Shown: piece by piece, positions 1-10,800 of the stretch
Layout: every line of letters begins with the position of its first letter
Position numbering within the stretch: the first letter of the stretch is position 1
From: Helianthus annuus
Lineage: Eukaryota > Streptophyta > Magnoliopsida > Asterales > Asteraceae
NCBI RefSeq assembly: GCF_002127325.2
Contig: NC_035448.2
Span: forward strand, 126,144,561-126,208,560
Reading direction: 5' to 3'
Length of the DNA: 64,000 nt
The notes under the pieces: generated by a model
Database searches by the model: none
What the model was told of the DNA's origin: nothing
The model's input: the letters and a program-made list of their open reading frames with translations, nothing else
Translations under genes and position numbers: made by a program

Positions 1-1065
1 GCGAGGCATTCCACCTCGCACAGCTCGACGCCATCATACCGGCACTCATTCGGGCCAAATTCCGAGAATGACCCCAACAACCCACAACCCTCCTTCATAC
101 CCCTACAGCGTTCGATATCACACCGAAATTTTGACGACCCTACTCCATACTTCAGAGGTCAGTTTAATCCAGCTGACTACATCCAGGAACCTTCAGGCTT
201 TGTTCCGTTAGGGCCACAAGACCACTTCTCCGAAGATCATATGGACGAAGATACTGATCCGACAGAACCTGCTCGTGGTACGCCCACGCATCCAATAGAA
301 GTCTCTGATGGGTCATCCTTCCATGGCATACCCTATCAGGGACCTGATAGCTTTCAAGCGTTGTTCGACCGACACGAGTGGTACCATACGCCACAGTCAT
401 CACAACAGCCGCAACAGCCGCAACATCCGCGAGATCCCTCCGAGGATCCACATTTCGTGGCAGTTACGCCACCACCTCCGCCACCGGCACAGCCAGTAAT
501 GCCTGATCTGCCAAGGCGTAGGAGGACAAATGCCCGTATGTCCACACGAGGAGCAGGGGATTTCCACTTCAGCACCCCTCGACACTCTAGTAGTAGCCAC
601 TACCCGCCACTACAAGAAGAAGGACCTTCAAGTCCTGTACAGGAGGCGAACTCCGCACCAGCTGCACCAACTTCGCCACCATTTGGGTATGACCACCCAA
701 TACCTGCGTACACGGGTCCAACGGCTTACAACCCGTTCGAACCGTCATCGCAAGCACATTACAACTACAACTATGAGCGCGACCCATATGTGGTGTCGGC
801 CAGGTATAATGCACGATATCCCGACGGAGCTCATGGGAACATGGGAACACCGGACTACTCAGCTTATGGGCATCCAGCACCTCCCAGACCTCCAGTTCCG
901 CAACAGGCGCCACAACCACGTTTCTCTCCTCCCGAACAAGAAGAAATACTCCACCGTTTGAGCCGTGTGGAGAGAGAATTCGAGGAAGAACGCAAGAGCC
1001 ACCGAGGATTCCTCAAGGGCTTAGCAAACCTACTAAAAGGCAAGAAGAAGAAACGTGACCATTAG
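1..1065 (+). CDS. Proline-rich ORF of gypsy element A (5' partial)
   Basis: The frame is open from base 1 to the stop at 1063-1065, so the start is outside the window; the first ATG inside is at 241. The product is rich in Pro, Gln, Ser and Tyr, with runs such as VTPPPPPPAQP. It ends in a charged, probably helical tail (EEILHRLSRVEREFEEERK) and a very basic terminus (LLKGKKKKRDH). I see no zinc knuckle, protease or RT motif. It precedes gag-pol by about 950 bases on the same strand, so it is probably an extra 5' ORF of the element. I recall similar ORFs beside gypsy elements of Asteraceae but cannot verify that here. It could be an additional gag-like or nucleic-acid-binding protein; the function is unknown. 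Confidence 0.6.
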   Translation, partial: ARHSTSHSSTPSYRHSFGPNSENDPNNPQPSFIPLQRSISHRNFDDPTPYFRGQFNPADYIQEPSGFVPLGPQDHFSEDHMDEDTDPTEPARGTPTHPIEVSDGSSFHGIPYQGPDSFQALFDRHEWYHTPQSSQQPQQPQHPRDPSEDPHFVAVTPPPPPPAQPVMPDLPRRRRTNARMSTRGAGDFHFSTPRHSSSSHYPPLQEEGPSSPVQEANSAPAAPTSPPFGYDHPIPAYTGPTAYNPFEPSSQAHYNYNYERDPYVVSARYNARYPDGAHGNMGTPDYSAYGHPAPPRPPVPQQAPQPRFSPPEQEEILHRLSRVEREFEEERKSHRGFLKGLANLLKGKKKKRDH

Positions 1066-2016
1066 TCCTTATGTATGTTCTAAGGTGATGTTTATTTTAA
1101 AAGAAGTCCATGCGTGGACATTTATCGTATTTCAGTCCCTACGTGGACTTATCTTTTAGTCCTTGCATGGACACTTATCTGGTATTAGTCCCTGCGTGGA
1201 CTTATCTCTTGTTTTAAAACCTCTATGTAGGTACGTACTATTTAAAAGTCCCGTTTAGGGCGGTGTGTAATCGTATTAAAATTATGGAATGTTATATTAT
1301 GAATTTCATTTTGTTATCACTATATATGAAATAAATCAAAACCATTCCTTTTAATTTGATCTGCCTAAATAAAGAATCTTAGAGTGAAACCTAGCCAGGT
1401 GTCTTTTAAGATCCGGCCAAGATGGTAAGACCTAATTGAAAAGATTCTGATTCCCTGTTAACCTCTGTAAGCATGTTAACAAATCATGACAGATGTGATT
1501 CGTTAAAGTCACACACGTCATTCTTATACAAGAGTCCCTTAAAGGATTCCAAGGCCCAAATTAATGATATAATAGATCATGGGTGGAATCATCAATAAAG
1601 ATGATCATTTGTTAAACATCCATTAGAGATGTAGTGCCTAAGGGCCGAATTATCAAACATCCGTTAGTGATGTAGTGCCTATGGGCCATAATTGTTGTCA
1701 TAGTAAGACAAAAGACAGTGGTGGTTTAGGACTCCCTGTCAGAAGAAGTAAAAGGACTACGGTTCAAACCTTCATGCCGTGATTCTCTGAAATCTCGGCT
1801 AATATTATAATAACGTCCTCGTGACTAGGCTTTTGTGCCACTAGCAATATTAATTGTGATTAAGGTAAGTATGTTCAAATCCTAAATGTAAAGTGAGTAA
1901 CAAATTAACCCGATATGGTCTTCAATACCATGGTTAATGAATTGCCATAAAAGACAATTCAATGACAAACTCCTAAATAGAATTTTCATTATCTTCTGCA
2001 GCAGATATAAGCTACT
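1066..2016 (+). repeat. Spacer of element A with short tandem repeats
   Basis: No gene is seen between the proline-rich ORF and gag-pol. About four imperfect copies of a roughly 27-bp unit (AGTCCNTGCGTGGACTTAT) lie at 1105-1215. A roughly 55-bp unit around AAACATCCRTTAGNGATGTAGTGCCTA occurs twice between about 1613 and 1692. The rest is AT-rich leader-like sequence leading to an ATG at 2017. A role as leader or spliced spacer is inference. Confidence 0.6.
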
Positions 2017-5000
2017 ATGGCGAATCCTAATGAAGGAAGTAATCATACAAATGAAGATGAGTATGATAATGCCCAAATAAATCTAACGGGCGCTTAACTT
2101 AAGGCACTTGTCGACAATGCTGTGCAAGCAGCTCTGGATCGACAATATACAGAATCCCGAAGCAGAACAGTTTCCAAACCACCATCAAAAACCAAGACAC
2201 AATCAAAATCCCACAGCAAACCACTATCCAAACCAAAGAAGGACGACGATAAACACTCGTCCAAACCCAAGAAAGACGGCGACAATCACTCGTCGAACGA
2301 AAATAGTATTCGTCGCGAACGGGAGTATACTGATGCTTCCCGTGCTAGGGGCTGCACGTACAAGTACTTCGTATCTTGTAAACCCCGAGACTTTACGGGG
2401 GAGAAGGGTGCTGTCGAATGTATGACATGGTTGGACGAGATGGACACAGTTGTGGACATCAGTGGCTGCGTTGAGAGGGATGTTGTGAAGTTTGTGTCAC
2501 AGTCATTTAAGGGCGAGGCCCTAGCTTGGTGGAGGGCACTGGTTTAGGCCTCAGGAAAAGCTGTGCTTTACAGCATGACGTGGGAGGAATTCGTTTCTCT
2601 CATCAGGGAAAATTACTGCCCTCAGCATGAGGTGGAGAAAATAGAGTCCGATTTTGTGTCATTGGTGATGACAAATCTGGACTGCCAGGCCTACTTGACG
2701 AGCTTCAATACGATGTCTCGCTTGGTTCCTTATCTAGTCACCCCGGAACCAAGGAGGATTGCTCGTTTTATCGGGGGGTTAGAACCCGCGATAAAGGCTA
2801 GTGTGAAGGCCTCTCGGCCAACGACCTTCAGGTCCGTGACTGGCCTCTCTTTGTCCCTCACGATGGACGCGGTCCGACTGAGATCGCAGAGAAACAAGGA
2901 GGCCGAAAAGAGGAAGCGCGAGGATGACACCTCGCGAAGGTCAGGAAAGAAACACCGTGGAAACGGTGATGGCAAGAAAGGGACCGAGACGAGAAGGGAT
3001 GAGCAACGATCGGGGGAGAAGCCCAAATGCAAGAACTGCCAGAAATTCCACTTTGGGAAGTGCAGGTTTGGGCCAAACTCACAATCCCAGTCAAAGACGC
3101 ACACTTGTGGACTGTGCAAGTCTAAAGACCACAAGACTGTGGATTGTAAGAAGATCAAGGACGCGACCTGCTACAACTGTAGTGAAAAGGGGCACATCAG
3201 GAGCAACTGCCCCAAACTCGCCAAGAAGACTGACGAACCCAAAAAGAATAACGCTAGAGTCTTCAAAATGGATGTGAAGGAAGCCCTGCAAGACGACAAC
3301 GTAATAACAGGTACTTTTCTCGTGAATAATATTTTTGCAAGAGTACTGTTCGATTCAGGAGCTGATAAATCCTTCGTAGACCAAAAATTTTGCAAGTTGC
3401 TGAACATACCTATTAAAACCCTAAATGTAAAGTATGAAGTAGAGCTAGCAGACGGCACTGTAGAAACCGTCTCCACTACATTAGAGGGATGTATGATATC
3501 CATTAAGAACCATTCTTTTCCTCTATCTCTACTTCCCTTTAATCTAGCTGGTTTTGACATTGTTCTGGGCATGGACTGGTTAGCGCACAACCAGGCCCAG
3601 ATAGTCTGCAATAGAAAACAAATTGTGCTAAAGGCCCCGACTGGTGAATCGCTCACCATTCGAGGGGATACGCAGTATGGACTGCCTGAGAACGTATCTA
3701 TGCTTAAAGCTTCAAGGTGCTTAAAAAGGGGCTGTGTCATCTACATGGCACAAGTAATTATTGAAGAACCCAAAGCAAGGGTAGAAGACATTCCTGTCAT
3801 TTCGGAGTATCCAGAAGTATTCCCTGAAGACCTACCTGGGTTGCCACTAGATAGGCAGGTGGAATTCAGGATAGATATCATTCCTGGAGCAGCTCCCATT
3901 GCTAGAGCACCATACAGGCTGGCACCGACTGAAATGAAGGAATTAAGAACCCAACTGGATGAACTGTTAGCAAAAGGATTCATCAAGCCTAGTTCGTCTC
4001 CCTGGGGAGCACCTGTCCTGTTTGTAAAGAAAAAGGACGGATCGATGCGTCTGTGCATCGATTATCGTGAACTTAATAAAGTCACGATCAAGAATAGATA
4101 CCCATTGCCAAGAATCGACGATTTGTTTTACCAATTGCAAGGGGCTAGCTATTTCTCAAAGATCGACTTGAGGTCGGGCTACCATCAGCTGAAGGTCAGA
4201 GATGAAGACGTACACAAAACAGCATTTAGGACTCGCTACGGTCACTACGAGTTCCTAGTGATGCCTTTTGGGCTCACAAATGCACCGGCTGCGTTCATGG
4301 ATCTCATGAATCGCGTCTGTAAGCCGTACTTGGACAAATTTGTCATCGTTTTCATCGACGAAATCCTTATCTATTCAAGGAATAAAGCCGACCATGAGAA
4401 ACACCTACGATGTATTCTCGAGTTACTGCATCGCGAGAAACTCTATGCCAAATTCTCTAAATGTGAATTCTGGCTACGAGAAGTCCAATTTCTTGGACAT
4501 GTCGTAAGTGAAAGTGGTATCCAGGTGGATCCCGCTAAAGTAGAGGCGGTCATGAATTGGCAAGAGCCAAAGACGCCCACAGAGATCCGTAGTTTCCTGG
4601 GATTAGGAGGATACTACCGGAGATTCATTGAAAACTTCTCAAGGATTGCTGCGCCATCAACTTCTCTAACCAAGAAGAAGGAAAAGTTTATTTGGGGCCC
4701 TAAGCAGCAAGAATCCTTTGATATTTTGAAACAAAGGCTGAGCAACGCTCCTGTGTTGACGCTACCGGAAGGTACCGAAGAGTTCGTAGTCTACTGCGAC
4801 GCGTCGCACACTGGCATGGGGTGTGTGCTCATGCAGAAAGGCAAGGTGATTGCCTATGCTTCAAGACAGTTGAAGGTGCACGAAAAGAATTACACCACCC
4901 ATGATTTGGAGCTGGGTGCCGTTGTATTCGCACTAAAACTATGGAGGCATTATTTATATGGAATCAAGTTTGTGATCTATTCAGATCACAAAAGCCTTCA

Positions 5001-6612
5001 ACATTTGTTCAATCAGAAGGAGCTAAACATGAGGCAACGCCGTTGGATGGAGACCTTGAATGATTATGATTGTGAAATCAGGTACCATCCCGGCAAGGCG
5101 AATGTAGTCGCTGACGCCCTGAGCCGGAAAGAAAGGATAAAACCCATCCGAATCAATGCGAGGAGGATGGAAGTAAGGAATAACTTGATTGAAAGGATAT
5201 TAGCTGCACAACGAGAGGCTGTGTTGGAAGCTAATTATCCTAAGGAAAAGTTAGGAGTAACTGAGGAGCAGTTGACTCTCCACAAAGATGGACTTTTGAG
5301 ATTGAATGGGCGGATATGGGTTCCTATTTATGGAGGACTACGAGATGTTATCCTCCAGGAAGCCCATAGCTCCAAATATTCTGTCCACCCTGGAGCAGAT
5401 AAAATGTATCAGGATTTAAAGGCAAACTATTTGTGGATAGGCTTGAAAAAGTCTGTAGCCGCTTATGTAGCCAAATGCTTGACTTGTGCGCAAGTCAAAG
5501 CTGAGCATCAAAAGCCATCTGGCTTGCTACAACAGCCTGAACTTCCTGAATGGAAATGGGAGTGTGTAACTATGGATTTTATCACCAAGTTACCAAAAAC
5601 GAGCAAAGGAAACGACACAATATGGGTTATAGTCGATCGACTGACTAAGTCAGCTCATTTCTTACCCATCAAGGAGACTTATAGCTCCGATACTTTGGCC
5701 CAGTTATATGTTGATAAGATTGTCGCTTTACATGGCATACCTGTGTCTATTATCTCTGACAAGGATACTAGATACACGTCTCATTTCTGGAAGAGTTTTC
5801 AACAATCTTTGGGCACGCGTTTGAACTTTAGTACGGCTTACCATCCTCAGACAGATGGTCAGAGTGAGCGTACTATTCAGACGTTAGAGGACATGCTGCG
5901 AGCATGTGCTATCGATCTAGGCGGTAGTTGGGATAAGAACCTACCCCTAATCGAATTCTCCTACAACAATAGCTACCATACCAGCATAAAGGTTGCGCCT
6001 TTCGAGGCATTATACGGTAGGAAGTGTAGATCGCCTGTTTGTTGGGCGGAAGTGGGAGAGGTCCAATTATCAGGACCAGAGATAGTTTTCGAGACAACGG
6101 ACAAGATTGTCCAGATCCGAGAACGTCTCAAAGCTGCCCGCGATAGGCAGAAAAGTTACGCTGATCCGAAGCGTAAGGATTTTCACTTTGAGGTAGGTGA
6201 AAAAGTGTTACTAAAGGTATCACCCTGGAAGGGGGTGATGCGTTTCGGTAAGAAGGGTAAATTGAGCCCGCGATACATAAGACCTTTTGAGGTTATCGAA
6301 CGGGTCGGGTCAGTTGCCTATAAATTAAACTTACCAGAAGAGCTCAATGGAATTCATAATGTGTTCCACATCTGCAATCTAAAGAAGTGTTTCGCTGATG
6401 AATCATTGGTGATCCCACACACAGATGTGCATATAGATGAGAGCTTTAAGTTTGTGGAGAAGCCTTTGTCGATTGAAGACCGACAGGTGAAAAAGCTCCG
6501 AAGAAAACATGTGCCGATAGTTAAAGTTAAATGGGATGCCCGTAGAGGTCCCGAATTCACGTGGGAAGTTGAATCCACGATGAAGGAAAAATATCCCTAT
6601 TTGTTCGAGTAA
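2017..6612 (+). pseudogene. gag-pol polyprotein of element A, two in-frame stops
   Basis: One frame runs from ATG 2017 to the TAA at 6610-6612, interrupted by TAA at 2095-2097 and TAG at 2545-2547. Downstream of the second stop 1,349 codons are open. Domains in order: gag with two CCHC-type knuckles ([28 protein letters not shown]); aspartic protease ([10 protein letters not shown]); reverse transcriptase, whose active-site box reads FIDEILIYS instead of FIDD (Glu codon 4360-4362); RNase H (VVYCDAS); integrase with an H-H-C-C region ending CLTCAQVK and catalytic segments around MDFITKLP and [10 protein letters not shown]; and a chromodomain-like C terminus (PEFTWEVE). The stops and the Asp-to-Glu change argue against an active copy, although most of pol is open. 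Confidence 0.92.
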
Positions 6613-6630
6613 ATCTCGGGCCGAGATTTA
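6610..6630 (+). other. Perfect 10-bp inverted repeat at the pol stop codon
   Basis: The arms TAAATCTCGG and CCGAGATTTA flank a single G, and the first arm starts with the pol stop codon. As RNA this gives a 9-bp stem with a GGC loop. It lies just before the polypurine tract, the same place where the other gypsy-type elements in this window carry palindromes of different sequence. Confidence 0.8.
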
Positions 6631-6633
6631 TTT

Positions 6634-6647
6634 TAAGGGGGTGAGGA
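6634..6647 (+). other. Polypurine tract of element A
   Basis: TTAAGGGGGTGAGGA directly precedes the LTR start TGTAACACC. This is the expected plus-strand primer site of an LTR retrotransposon, and it fixes the strand as plus. Confidence 0.85.
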
Positions 6648-7270
6648 TGTAACACCTCGAAATTTTGAGTCCAATAATGTATTGACACGTGTCTTGAGTT
6701 TACACGTGGCATTTAATATTTAATAAAGGACTAATATTGACAAACCTTGAAAGTATGTAAATTCGAGGGTTATAAATGTCAACCAAGGGTAAATATACTA
6801 TATAGTAACCCTAAAAGATGCTCGTACCTTAAAACGAATAAATCATGGATCGTACGGAAGCGAAACGCGGAAGAAAGTGAGAGATTACAAGCTGCGGGGG
6901 TTAACTGTGTCAACATGTTTAATTATACCTCTGAGTGACCCTTTGACATACCCGAAGCCTTGTAACAGTAAAATACGCTCACTAGAATATAATATATAAA
7001 TTCCGCGAAGTTCCGTTTTAAAACGAGAAACTTATGACCAAATTCGTACGAGAGGGGTTCAAAGCGTCAACTATATAAATTAAGGCTTCTCGGATAATAA
7101 GTAAACTATCCAGGGGCTTAACAGCACAGGTAAATAACGCGAGGTCCTTGATTATAATTAACCGAGGGCCATATCGCAAAGTTACCCCTTCAAACCCGAA
7201 AGGTCAGGGTATTAATTACCAAAGATCTTCATAATCATTATAAAAGATTCAAAAAGATATTTTTCTTAAC

Positions 7271-7380
7271 CCTTACGGACCGCAAGGGTCATGCCTTACG
7301 GACCGTAAGGAAGTGAATGATTAACTGAGATCCGCCACAGGCTTACGGACCGCAAGGCCTAAGCCATACGGTCCGTAAGC
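7271..7380 (+). repeat. Four 17-bp palindromes in the U3 of LTR A
   Basis: Copies at 7271-7287, 7294-7310, 7341-7358 and 7364-7380 are versions of CCTTACGGACCGTAAGG, a dyad around one central base. The second copy is perfect. They lie about 180-285 bp upstream of the TATA box, where enhancer sites would be expected. Confidence 0.75.
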
Positions 7381-7555
7381 GATGCCCAGCGACAGAAAGT
7401 TGGCTGTTGGCTGTTTAAAGCGGTAAAACAATTAAGGATGGGTTTCCCAGAGGCATGGGCGCCCCCTACTCGACCCATAACACCTAGAGACACATGCCAT
7501 TCATCCATGATCACTTGTAGGCTATTGTGTAATGATCTAAGAGCCATTTGAACAC

Positions 7556-7563
7556 TATAAATA
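7556..7563 (+). promoter_or_regulatory. TATA box of LTR A
   Basis: TATAAATA in the plus-strand LTR, downstream of the palindrome cluster. It is the best candidate for the Pol II promoter of the element. Confidence 0.6.
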
Positions 7564-9998
7564 GACACATTGTGTGCATATGTTCACCACACCTCAAACA
7601 CACTCTTCTGATCATACTTGGAGCTCTCAAAGCTTTCTCTTAGCATCCTATTTCGTGTCAAACTTCTGTAAGTCATTTATATCCTTTGTGGTTAAGTTTT
7701 ACTTAGTATTATAGCTAAAAATCGAACCGTCGTAACTACGGTTTGACTTCAAGATAAATCCTTAATGGCTCAGTCTTATGTCGAATCAAAAGTGGTTATG
7801 TGTTGGTATTTATGTGGGTAATAAACCTCTGAAAGGGTTCCCCATGATCACCACTCCAACTAGTTCAAATGTCGAGTCAAACGCGTACTTAAAAAGTCAA
7901 CAGAAAGCTATTTTTGCGATTCTTGCATAATCTGTAATGTAAACGATATGCAACCTGTTTAGACACTCATAAAACATGATAATAAGTATATAAACTTGTT
8001 TACGCTCGTTTGATCCGGCCATTTGCTATATTGACCCGGTTCGGAACCGAATGTCGCAAAAGTTTGACTTTTGCTTTGACTTCAGTTCTGACCCGTTTTA
8101 GTACAATGTAGATATGCCTTAGGACTCTCTTAGGACCAGGTCACGTGATGGTATCACCCTCTGTGACCGGTTCGTCGTTTGTCCGAGTCTTTTACGCATT
8201 TCCGTTAATTACTTAAAAGTTGACCGTAACGCCCTTTTTAAAATAAAACGAGTATTTCGGACACGTGAAGGGACCATAACCTTGCTTACTAAATTCTAAA
8301 CATGTCCCGAAAGTTTCACGCCAATCCAAGGTCTAGAATGGGAGTTATGCTAAATAGCGCATTTATAAGAAACTTTTATAATAAACGGCGCAATTAGCAT
8401 AACGCCTACCTAAACCAAGATTTGGTCACCAAAACTTTTACCCACTATAATAAAATAATATTTTGGGATTTTTAAAGATTTTTAATAAATTTTAACCTGC
8501 TCATAACCTGCGGTTATGGCTACGGTTCGGTAAATACCGAATATGCCCTTTTCGGCCAAAACTTGAGTTCTACAAGGTCTTTTGACCCGATTCCAGTTGC
8601 TACTGATTTTAAATAATAAATAAGATATTTTAGACTTGTTAAACTGATCAGGAAACTCAAGTTTCCTGTAGAACTCAGAAATCCCTTTCAAAGTCTTTAA
8701 AATGACCGGAAAACCCCTACGGGGCGTATAATGAACTAAAACTCGTTACGGGCATTATGGAAGGTATCCTACTGATACCACAACCTCTTTAAGGTATATT
8801 GACTTAGGAAAACAGTGTAGGACTCCTACGGTTACCCGTTGCGCCTATCGCGCGCACGGTTCGGCTTATGTAACTAGTTTACATAAATTAGCCGATACGG
8901 GTCAAACCATATCGTTTCGACTCCAAAATCCAGAGTGTGAATATTAAACCCATATAAAACAAGTCTCCGAACTTGTTGGGTCAGAATCACATTCCATTCA
9001 CGGTTTTCGCCTTTCACGAGATTAAACCATATCTATCCCTCGAAACTAACCGGTCTAGGCTACGGCTAATAAAAGAGACCCGTTAGGATTCTAATAGGTT
9101 ATTTTAAAACCTTCGTTCCAGAATAAGGAGCCCCAGTAAAAGATATCAGTGACTTAATTGATTAAGGAATATACATTGCAAAGGTAAATACTTTTAACTT
9201 AATTTCCCTTATACGGGCTTGGGTTACGGTATATAAAATACCGCTTGATTGAGCATCAAATAATTCCATCGCTTAGGTGGTTAATTGAATAGTTTGATCG
9301 GCTCATTTAAACAGTCTTGTTACTTAAAAGCCTTTGGGGGGTTAATGACCATGTCCCGGATATCCTTGGCATCATTTTACGAAATGGCCACGACCTCGAC
9401 ACCCGGGTGTAGGCGTACACCCGGTATGATGTCTATACTATTGAAAGACGTAGCCGATGGTTTACCCACCTTGGTTTTACGCAATGTGGTGTGTCTATTG
9501 ATCTTTAACCCGGCACGATCCGGGCTACTGAACGCATAAAAGGAACATGTAATTCGTTCACAAGATTATAATTTTAAATAATTCTCCCAAGTTAAATAAA
9601 CATGTTTATGCCAAGCGCATCCAAACCAATTTTCAACCATTTATACAAAATGAGTCAGTTGATTGTATTTACCAGTGTAAACTAACGTATTTTTCCAAAA
9701 AGATTAAGTGCAGGTACTACACGTAATTGGCTGGTAGTAGCTCCCTAGCATCTAAGGAAGTCTCGCAAGCTTGATGTCTATCTGTTGAACAATATTTTTA
9801 TCTATTTTGATCCATCCTGTGGATACTATTCAACTACTTGTGATACATTTGATATTACAGTAAATGGTTGAATTATATTTATCTTTATGCTTCCACTGTG
9901 CATTCATATATTGTGGTTTGACTATATTGTTGCCAACTACGTCACGGTAATCCCCCACCGGGCCCACCGGTGATACACGTGGAAATCGGGGTGTGACA

Positions 9999-10800
9999 TG
10001 GGGTTATTGTTTCATAATGCTTTGAGCATTTTTAATCCTTCATGGGTTTTCATACAGATGTTATTTGCAATTGTCTCGTACATGTATACGGTGATGACAT
10101 CCATAAGTTGTTTTATCTGAAGTCATTCTGAGATTGCTAGGCCGCTTAAACATCTAAAGATTATCGCATCCACTACAGGGGTATACGTTTCCTCGTAATC
10201 AACTGCTGGGATTTGGGAAAAATCTTTATGTTAAAATGCGTGCCTTACATCGCAAAAACTCATTATTTACGTTTCCTTTTATTTAAAGACACCCATTTAT
10301 TACTTACTGGTTTGACGTCTATGGGTGTTCGAACTGCTGGTTCGAAAACGTTTAGTTTGTCGAGCAAATTTAGTTCAACCTTAAGTCATGTAGCCATTTT
10401 GGCTATTTGTGTGCGTACACTCTTGCACACTTTCTATATATGTAATCTTTTTTTTCATCGATTACATCTATTGCAATAGCATAATCAAATATATCATTTT
10501 ACACGTGTTTCGTTACGGTTCCATATTGTACTTATTTTGTACATAATTCATCACGATCTCATATTTGTTTGGTACTAGAGTTTCTTTTAGAACTCCATTA
10601 GCCTCTTTTGGGGTTTTGACAACAACCTTCTTTAAGGTTTACTATGCAACCACTTCTGGGGTTTTGTATGCAACCACTTATGGTGTTTTGTGTGCCACCT
10701 CTTTTGGGGTTACACCAACTGCGTTACTCTGCTCTTTTTGTGTTTGCGGGTTTTATCTTTTTGGAACCGATTTATCTCTCACAATTTATTAATATGATAA
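9999..10800 (-). pseudogene. Ty1/copia reverse-transcriptase remnant
   Basis: Reading the minus strand from about 10,400 to 10,000 in several frames gives recognisable copia RT pieces: LNLLDKLNVFEPAVRTPID, VKPVSNKWV, RKRN, then remnants of the usual DYEETYSPVVDA and MDVVTAYLYG blocks. Stops and frameshifts break it throughout. 10,400-10,800 continues the degraded region upstream of RT and contains a local repeat of CAACCACTTNTGGGGTTTTG (10,620-10,720). Element A's LTR ends exactly where the remnant starts, so element A probably inserted into it. Confidence 0.65.

Larger units (their letters stand above)
1..9998 (+). mobile_element. Ty3/gypsy LTR retrotransposon A, cut by left edge
   Basis: The visible parts, in order, are a proline-rich ORF, a spacer with short tandem repeats, a gag-pol reading frame, a 3' palindrome, a polypurine tract and a long 3' LTR. 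The 5' LTR and primer-binding site would lie left of base 1, so neither LTR divergence nor a target duplication can be read. The pol order is protease, reverse transcriptase, RNase H, integrase, which defines Ty3/gypsy. The long LTR and the C-terminal PEFTWE segment suggest a chromovirus of the Tekay/Del type, which is inference. The element is decayed: two stops in gag and a changed catalytic residue in the reverse transcriptase. Confidence 0.9.
6648..9998 (+). repeat. 3' LTR of element A (about 3.35 kb)
   Basis: The LTR begins TGTAACACCTCG right after the polypurine tract and ends CGGGGTGTGACA, so the termini are imperfect inverted repeats with TG...CA ends. A TATA box, TATAAATA, lies at 7556-7563. 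Upstream of it are four copies of a 17-bp dyad (7271-7380). No ORF in it looks genuine. The partner LTR is outside the window. Confidence 0.8.
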
